From Bacteroidales bacterium (GTDB lineage Bacteria; Bacteroidota; Bacteroidia; Bacteroidales; VadinHA17): 23,692 bases of DNA. Made by a program: the position numbers and the translations under genes. The notes beneath the pieces are model-generated. The model was not told the DNA's origin and searched no databases. It worked only from the letters and a program-made list of their open reading frames with translations. Location of the stretch: contig JAUYBT010000009.1 in NCBI GenBank assembly GCA_030692905.1, positions 1 to 23,692 of the forward strand. The letters are read 5' to 3'. Positions 19,318 to 23,692 of this stretch are shown here, piece by piece. Every line of letters starts with the position of its first letter. Within the stretch, counting starts at the first letter, position 1.

Positions 19318-20295
19318 CTACCTGATATTCTTTTTCGCCCTGATAGCCAGCAATTCTCTGATTATAGCATTAACGTTTTCGGGTGTAATTCCCAAATCCT
19401 TACAATAGAATTCCGGGGTATAGGATTCATTAAAGACTCCTGTGCCATGAGCATCAGTCGAAACAGTAAATTTTACACCACCTTCTGCAAGTGGACGGAT
19501 ATCCTCTGTAAATGCTTCACGTACAACCGGATCGCTCCAATAAGGGATCATTCCTCTTTCCATTTCAATATATACTGAACTTCCTCCTATTATTTCAATT
19601 AATTCCTTCTGCTTTTCTGGTGTGAAATAGCGGTATTCTTCTTTATTTATTGAAGACAGGTTGCGACCATTTTTAGTTGCAGCTTCCTTAACTGCCTTTA
19701 TATGCCCTGCAAAGGGATGAAAAATAATCATCGGAACAGGGAACTCTTTTTGAATATCAATAATTTGTCTGGCCCTGTGTATTAGCTCTTTACCAGCAGG
19801 TGCTTTACCATTCCATGCTGCTTTAGAAATATGCCAGCCAATAACTTCAGCCTCTTTCATAGGCTCCTTTTCCAGCCCCTCATCAATTTCTCCTTCCCAT
19901 ATTTCCCATCCTCTGAAAGTAAGAACATCTTTTCGGCTTTCAACTGTTGAGATGTCTTTTATGAAATCATATTTGCCGGTTTTTGTATTAGGGTACCAGT
20001 CATTGAAATTGTTTTTCTTTATCCATTCTTTGTTCTTTATGTCATCCATACGGTAAAGTTCCAGGTGGTCCAGCAAAAGCATTACCTTTCTTCCATCACG
20101 AGCGAAAAAATCTATCCATTCATTAAGCGGAAGCGGACGTTCTTTTCCTGCGTGAACATGCATGTCAATTTCATTCAACTGAAATAGTCCCTCTATTAAG
20201 GATTTCCCCGTTGTTTTTTCCTGTGCTGTAGTGGAATATGTTGCTGAAATTGTAAGACTTAACAAAAGAATCAAGTAAGTGTGTGTTTTCATCAT
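19318..20295 (-). CDS. Secreted PHP-domain metal-dependent hydrolase
   Basis: This is a 325-residue protein with a signal peptide (MMKTHTYLILLLSLTIS, cleavage near TTA/Q at residue 24). It carries PHP-type metal-site motifs: DMHVHAG (His46, His48), LLLDHLE, IIFHPFAGH and STDAHGTG near the C-terminus. PHP domains bind two or three metal ions and usually cleave phosphomonoesters or phosphodiesters in the cytoplasm; export is less common. An amidohydrolase-like reading is possible, but the HxH/DxH layout fits PHP better. The reading frame extends upstream to 20355, but that part lacks signal character and overlaps a GC-rich palindromic tract, so the ATG at 20295 (or 20292) is chosen. Its companions are the GH28-like remnant upstream and the BNR lipoprotein downstream. 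Substrate unknown; a phosphorylated sugar is conceivable. Confidence 0.78.
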   Translation of the reverse strand: MMKTHTYLILLLSLTISATYSTTAQEKTTGKSLIEGLFQLNEIDMHVHAGKERPLPLNEWIDFFARDGRKVMLLLDHLELYRMDDIKNKEWIKKNNFNDWYPNTKTGKYDFIKDISTVESRKDVLTFRGWEIWEGEIDEGLEKEPMKEAEVIGWHISKAAWNGKAPAGKELIHRARQIIDIQKEFPVPMIIFHPFAGHIKAVKEAATKNGRNLSSINKEEYRYFTPEKQKELIEIIGGSSVYIEMERGMIPYWSDPVVREAFTEDIRPLAEGGVKFTVSTDAHGTGVFNESYTPEFYCKDLGITPENVNAIIRELLAIRAKKNIR

Positions 20296-20325
20296 AATAT
20301 ATTTGTTTTTAAAGGTATGATGTAA

Positions 20326-20349
20326 CTCGCCCCTACGAGTCCGGGCTCG
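20326..20349. repeat. GC-rich alternating palindrome (CTCG/CGAG/CTCG)
   Basis: Within AT-rich DNA, a 24-base tract reads CTCG-CCCCTA-CGAG-TCCGGG-CTCG. The central CGAG can pair with either flanking CTCG, giving two mutually exclusive hairpins with six-base loops. It lies 31 bases upstream of the preferred start of the PHP gene on the minus strand and downstream of the GH28-like gene, so it would be in the leader or intercistronic RNA. It could be a short mobile-repeat fragment, an RNA-processing site or chance. Confidence 0.4.
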
Positions 20350-20379
20350 GTACATAACATTATTTTATCTTAGTTTTAA

Positions 20380-21306
20380 TTAGAATTTCTGAAATATGCC
20401 ATTACCAAAAATTTGTATTTCATTTTTCTGATTTTCAGGAACTTCCATAAATCTGGAGATATCCTTTGGAATAATACATCCACTTATCACAGCCTGTTTT
20501 ACACTATTAAAACGCATAACAGGAGATGCTGCTTCACTTCTTTCTGTATCAATAGATTCAATATTCAATTTTTCAAGGTCATCAAAAACAAATGCATATC
20601 GTTTGTCCGGGCTTTCAACCGTCAGAATTATATCGTGTAATTTAAGGTTCCTGACATGCCGGCAATAGAAACCATATGCAGGTAATGCACCGAACATGTC
20701 AGATTCAGGATATTCGGAGATTTCCTCCAGTACATTTTCAATTTTACCATCAAATGAACCACCTCCTAAGTAAGATATTATGATGTTGTCGAATGTGATG
20801 TTTTCTATTGGATGATCCGTGATACCTGTAATTGGACCTCCCCTTTTGGTTCTGTTACAATCAATTGAGCCGGTTCCCAAAATTGCTATATGTTCCAGAT
20901 CTTCTCCCCAGATAAGTGCATAATGAAAATAGCTTGTTTCTCTGTCAGCTTTGTTCTTAAAATTTAGTGTTTCATACGGATCAAAGTCTTCATTATCCTT
21001 ACTCATCATAATTATAGAACCATGGTCAAGGAATAAGGCAACATTGCTTTTTAAATGCAAACTTCCGCAAAGATATGTACCTGGAGGGAAATAGATAGTA
21101 CCTCCACCTTGCCTGGAACAGGAATCAATAGCTAATTGCACTGAATGGGTGTCTTTTTCTTTGCCATTAGCTTTTACTCCATAGTCAAATACATTGTAAT
21201 AAGCTGATGATGAAGCATATTGCCTGAATTCAGTTGCAGAAATCTGCATCCCTGACAGATTTCCAATTATTACCATTATTAAAACCCAAAGGTATTTCTT
21301 TCTCAT
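20380..21306 (-). pseudogene. GH28 polygalacturonase-like protein lacking its catalytic core by in-frame deletion
   Basis: The 308-residue frame is open and starts with a signal peptide followed by the GH28 N-terminal coils: FDYGVKANGKEKDTHSVQLAIDSC, GGGTIYFPPGTYLCGSL, LFLDHGS, LIWGEDLEHIAILGTGSIDC, NRTKRGGP. In GH28 the RGGP segment is followed by some 170 residues holding the catalytic motifs NTDG, G/DDC, GHG and RIK. Here it joins directly (about residue 158, near 20835) to ITGITDHPIENITFDNIIIS-x-LGGG, a block normally found close to the C-terminus. None of the catalytic motifs is present. The protein would be a short right-handed beta-helix without activity. An assembly collapse or a real in-frame deletion could explain it. 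It leads the minus-strand gene set, with the divergent GDPD-fusion gene starting 180 bases away. Confidence 0.72.
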
Positions 21307-21361
21307 TTTAGCTGATAAATATTATATTTATAAAAAAACTTCTATCACTTATCCAAATACA

Positions 21362-21369
21362 CAAAAGTA
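21362..21369 (-). promoter_or_regulatory. Possible -7 box (TAnnTTTG type) for the minus-strand gene set
   Basis: On the minus strand the bases read TACTTTTG, which matches the Bacteroidota TAnnTTTG core. It is 56 bases upstream of the GH28-like start. No TTTG element is found at the expected -33 spacing, so support is weak. Confidence 0.22.
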
Positions 21370-21427
21370 TGGAGGCTGAAATGATGAGTTAAAATTTTTT
21401 ACCAAATAAAGGTATGTATTAAAAACA

Positions 21428-21435
21428 TATTTTTG
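21428..21435 (+). promoter_or_regulatory. Possible -7 box (TAnnTTTG type) for the GDPD-fusion gene
   Basis: TATTTTTG fits the Bacteroidota TAnnTTTG consensus and lies 51 bases before the ATG at 21486, in the divergent AT-rich region 21307-21485. No clear TTTG at -33 accompanies it. The divergent layout suggests shared control with the minus-strand set. Confidence 0.25.
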
Positions 21436-21485
21436 TCAATACAAATAGTGATCATAAATTAATTAGTTTATTAAGAATATTGATA

Positions 21486-23621
21486 ATGAAACCTTCCCGC
21501 AACAATTTTTTGTTTTTCTTTTTCACTATTGCTTCTTTGATTTTAGTACAGCAAAAAGAGTTACCAGCTCAAACCAGCCATAATTATATGCCAACAAAAA
21601 TCGGTTGGCATGAAGCAGTTTATGACGATAATAAAAAGGAACCAAAGTTGGTTCCCTGGACCACCTGGGATAATGCCCTTGAAAGGGAAATGAACTGGTA
21701 TTTAAATGCTCCGCTAAACGAACATGGTTATCCTTCCTATGTATATATCACTTTTATGGATGAGAATTATAAGCCATACAGGAATGACTTTATTCCTGCC
21801 ACTCAGAATGGAATGGGTATTATCTCTTACCTGAAATTTTGGAATTATAAAGGAGGAACCAATACAAAGGTGCTTGAAGTTGCAAAAAAGATGGGAGATT
21901 ATCTGGTAAAGGAAGCAAATACTGCAAATGAAGGTGTTTATCCAAATTTTACAAGGTCAACAGGTATAATAACCGATTTCCCATTGAAACAAAGTTCACA
22001 GAATGATGCCGATTATGGAAAGGATGTGATTGAACCGGATAAAGGTGGTATTGCAGGTTTTGCTCTTTTAGAGCTGTTTAAGGCGACAAAAGATAAAAGC
22101 TACTTCGATCAGGCGATCCATAATGCCCGGATTTTGATGAAAAATATGCGAAAAGGGGATGCGCTTCATTCTCCCTGGCCCTTTCGGGTGGATGCAGTTA
22201 GCGGTAAATATTGGGGCGAACGAAGTGGAAATATGGTTTATATATTACGCCTGTTTGATGAATTGATTGATATGGGATATAGTGAATTCAGGAATTCACG
22301 TGATGAATTATGGGGCTGGATAAGCAACTACCAGTTGAAGGCTCCAGATGACAGGGATAAGTGTTTATGGGTTCAGTTTTTTGAAGATCAGCCAAATGAA
22401 GATAACAGAAATGCCTGGGCTCCACTGAATATGGCCCGCTACCTGATTGAAAAGAAAGAAAAGCTCGATCCCCTTTGGAAAGAGCATGCAGAGTTATGCA
22501 TCCAATTTGCAGTAAAGAATTTTGGGATGGAACGTCCGGGTGGCGTCATTTGTGTCGGCGAACAGGATACAGACAAACGGGCCTGGGGAGGTATTAATTC
22601 TACATTTGGAGCGGTGGCAACAATGTTCTACGCCGCAGGTGGAGGAGAAAAGTACAGGGAAATGGCATTCAGAAACTTATCGTGGATGACTTATTTTATT
22701 CGCGAAGATGGCATTGTCTGCGATCAGACCGGGGAATGGCACTGGCTGAGAGAAGGAGGATGGCAGGAAGATTGCCATACAGATGTCATACATAATTTTA
22801 TGGACGCGATAAAAGCTGTTCCTGAATGGGCTGTTGCCAAAACACCTGACGGCAAAGTTCAGGCAGTAATACAATACTATTTTCCAAAACCGAAAAATGG
22901 GGACATATATGTAATTTCTCACAGGGGTGCACACATTGGTATTCCCGAGAATTCACTGGCAGCAATTCAAAAAGCGATAGATCTGGGTTGTGATTTTGTG
23001 GAAATTGATACAAGAGCCACTAAAGATGGAAGAATAGTAAGCGTACACAATGCTACAATTGATCAATATGTAATTGGAAAAACCGGGAAGGTTAAAGATT
23101 TTACGCTGGCAGAACTGAAGCAGTTGGATATCGGAGAAAAAACCGGGCCGGAATGGAAAAATACCCGAATCCCTACAATTGAGGACATATTGCAGTTATG
23201 TCGCGGCCAAATTGGCATTTACCTCGATCTTAAAGAACCTTTAGTTCCCGAATTAGTCCAAATCATTCATAAATATGATATAGAACGGGATATTGTCTGG
23301 TATATTCCCGCATCACACATGGATTTAATTAAAGAGTTAAAAAAACTTTGCTACAAATGCGTAACAATGCCAGATCCGGGACCAGAAAGAAATATTCATG
23401 AAGTAGAAAGACAGGTTCACCCAAGTGTAATTGCAAGTGATATGAGTAAATTGAGTGAAAGTTTTGTAAAAACTGCCCACGCCAATAATGCAAAGGTTTT
23501 TGTCGATGAAAAAAAGGGAACAAAGGAGGAATGGGAACAAATTATTAATTGGGGCACTGATGGGATTCAGACTGACAATCCGGCTGCCTTAATTGAATTT
23601 TTAAAAAATAGGAAAAAATGA
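21486..23621 (+). CDS. Six-hairpin-like domain fused to glycerophosphodiester phosphodiesterase (GDPD)
   Basis: This is a 711-residue secreted protein (signal peptide ending near LPA/Q). The first part (about residues 35-460) is a helical repeat domain with paired aromatic helices: TWDNALEREMNWYLNAPLNE, PATQNGMGIISYLKFWNY, DKGGIAGFALLELFKATKD, WGERSGNMVYILRLFDEL, AWGGINSTFGAVATMFYAAG. This pattern suggests an (alpha/alpha)6 toroid of the six-hairpin glycosidase/lyase/epimerase superfamily, though I cannot name the family. From residue 476 the GDPD barrel begins: VISHRGAHIGIPENSLAAI (His479), FVEIDTRATKDGR (Glu506, Asp508), VSVHNATID (His521) and GIYLDLK. The usual HD after the second catalytic histidine is HN here. 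GDPD enzymes cleave glycerophosphodiesters to glycerol-3-phosphate and an alcohol. The ATG at 21486 is preferred over the TTG at 21480. The start is divergent from the GH28-like gene. Confidence 0.85.
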   Translation: MKPSRNNFLFFFFTIASLILVQQKELPAQTSHNYMPTKIGWHEAVYDDNKKEPKLVPWTTWDNALEREMNWYLNAPLNEHGYPSYVYITFMDENYKPYRNDFIPATQNGMGIISYLKFWNYKGGTNTKVLEVAKKMGDYLVKEANTANEGVYPNFTRSTGIITDFPLKQSSQNDADYGKDVIEPDKGGIAGFALLELFKATKDKSYFDQAIHNARILMKNMRKGDALHSPWPFRVDAVSGKYWGERSGNMVYILRLFDELIDMGYSEFRNSRDELWGWISNYQLKAPDDRDKCLWVQFFEDQPNEDNRNAWAPLNMARYLIEKKEKLDPLWKEHAELCIQFAVKNFGMERPGGVICVGEQDTDKRAWGGINSTFGAVATMFYAAGGGEKYREMAFRNLSWMTYFIREDGIVCDQTGEWHWLREGGWQEDCHTDVIHNFMDAIKAVPEWAVAKTPDGKVQAVIQYYFPKPKNGDIYVISHRGAHIGIPENSLAAIQKAIDLGCDFVEIDTRATKDGRIVSVHNATIDQYVIGKTGKVKDFTLAELKQLDIGEKTGPEWKNTRIPTIEDILQLCRGQIGIYLDLKEPLVPELVQIIHKYDIERDIVWYIPASHMDLIKELKKLCYKCVTMPDPGPERNIHEVERQVHPSVIASDMSKLSESFVKTAHANNAKVFVDEKKGTKEEWEQIINWGTDGIQTDNPAALIEFLKNRKK

Positions 23622-23672
23622 ATTAGTAGTTTCAATTATTTTTAAAAGAATTATACAACTAAAAATTTATGT

Positions 23673-23692
23673 ATGAAGCTGACAATTAGATT
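23673..23692 (+). CDS. Possible start of the next gene (cut off at window edge)
   Basis: An ATG at 23673 opens the frame M-K-L-T-I-R up to the window end. N-termini starting MKLTI are common in signal sequences of Bacteroidota SusC-like receptors, but six residues cannot establish this. An ATG at 23669 in another frame stops after six codons. Confidence 0.22.

Noticed and set aside
20296..20355. An upstream N-terminal extension of the PHP-domain protein to 20355.
   Set aside because: The extra 20 residues are basic and hydrophilic, precede a clear signal peptide, and are read through the GC-rich palindrome; the ATG at 20295 is a better start.

Overview
The window reads as accessory carbohydrate-utilisation DNA from a member of the Bacteroidota, most likely an environmental or gut anaerobe of the Bacteroidales/Marinilabiliales kind. 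This rests on AT-rich sequence, almost no Shine-Dalgarno signals, many lipobox lipoproteins, and families typical of that phylum (GH3, GH92, FucP-type permease, HGSNAT-like acyltransferase, BNR sialidase-like proteins). No SusC/SusD pair, regulator, tRNA, rRNA, transposase or CRISPR array lies fully inside the window, so this is probably the inner part of a larger locus.

Positions 1-15294 (plus strand) form one dense run of co-oriented genes: the 3' end of a DegT/DnrJ/EryC1/StrS aminotransferase; three consecutive polytopic membrane proteins (HGSNAT-like acyltransferase, FucP/GluP-type sugar permease, an unrecognised glycine-rich membrane protein); two GH3 glycosidases, the second with an inserted PA14 domain; a broken GH92 gene; a secreted neutral/alkaline-ceramidase-family hydrolase; and an 1104-residue protein joining a full GH92 alpha-mannosidase-like enzyme to a DUF3089 alpha/beta-hydrolase. 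Positions 15487-21306 (minus strand) form a convergent cluster read from right to left: a GH28 polygalacturonase-like gene that has lost its catalytic core, a secreted PHP-domain hydrolase, a BNR/Asp-box lipoprotein, and a glycoside-hydrolase-like gene broken by a frameshift and an in-frame stop. A divergent intergenic region of about 180 bp then leads to a plus-strand gene (21486-23621) that joins a six-hairpin-like N-terminal domain to a glycerophosphodiester phosphodiesterase domain.

Taken together, the locus looks like exported enzymes that remove mannose and beta-linked glucose, xylose or similar residues from a complex glycoconjugate, followed by uptake through the permease. The hydrolase partners (ceramidase-like, DUF3089, GDPD, PHP) point to substrates carrying ester, amide or phosphodiester linkages rather than a plain polysaccharide; this is inference. 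Two features stand out: two unusual enzyme fusions (GH92-DUF3089 and six-hairpin-GDPD), and three glycosidase genes in different states of decay within about 12 kb, which suggests the locus is changing or losing its original substrate range.
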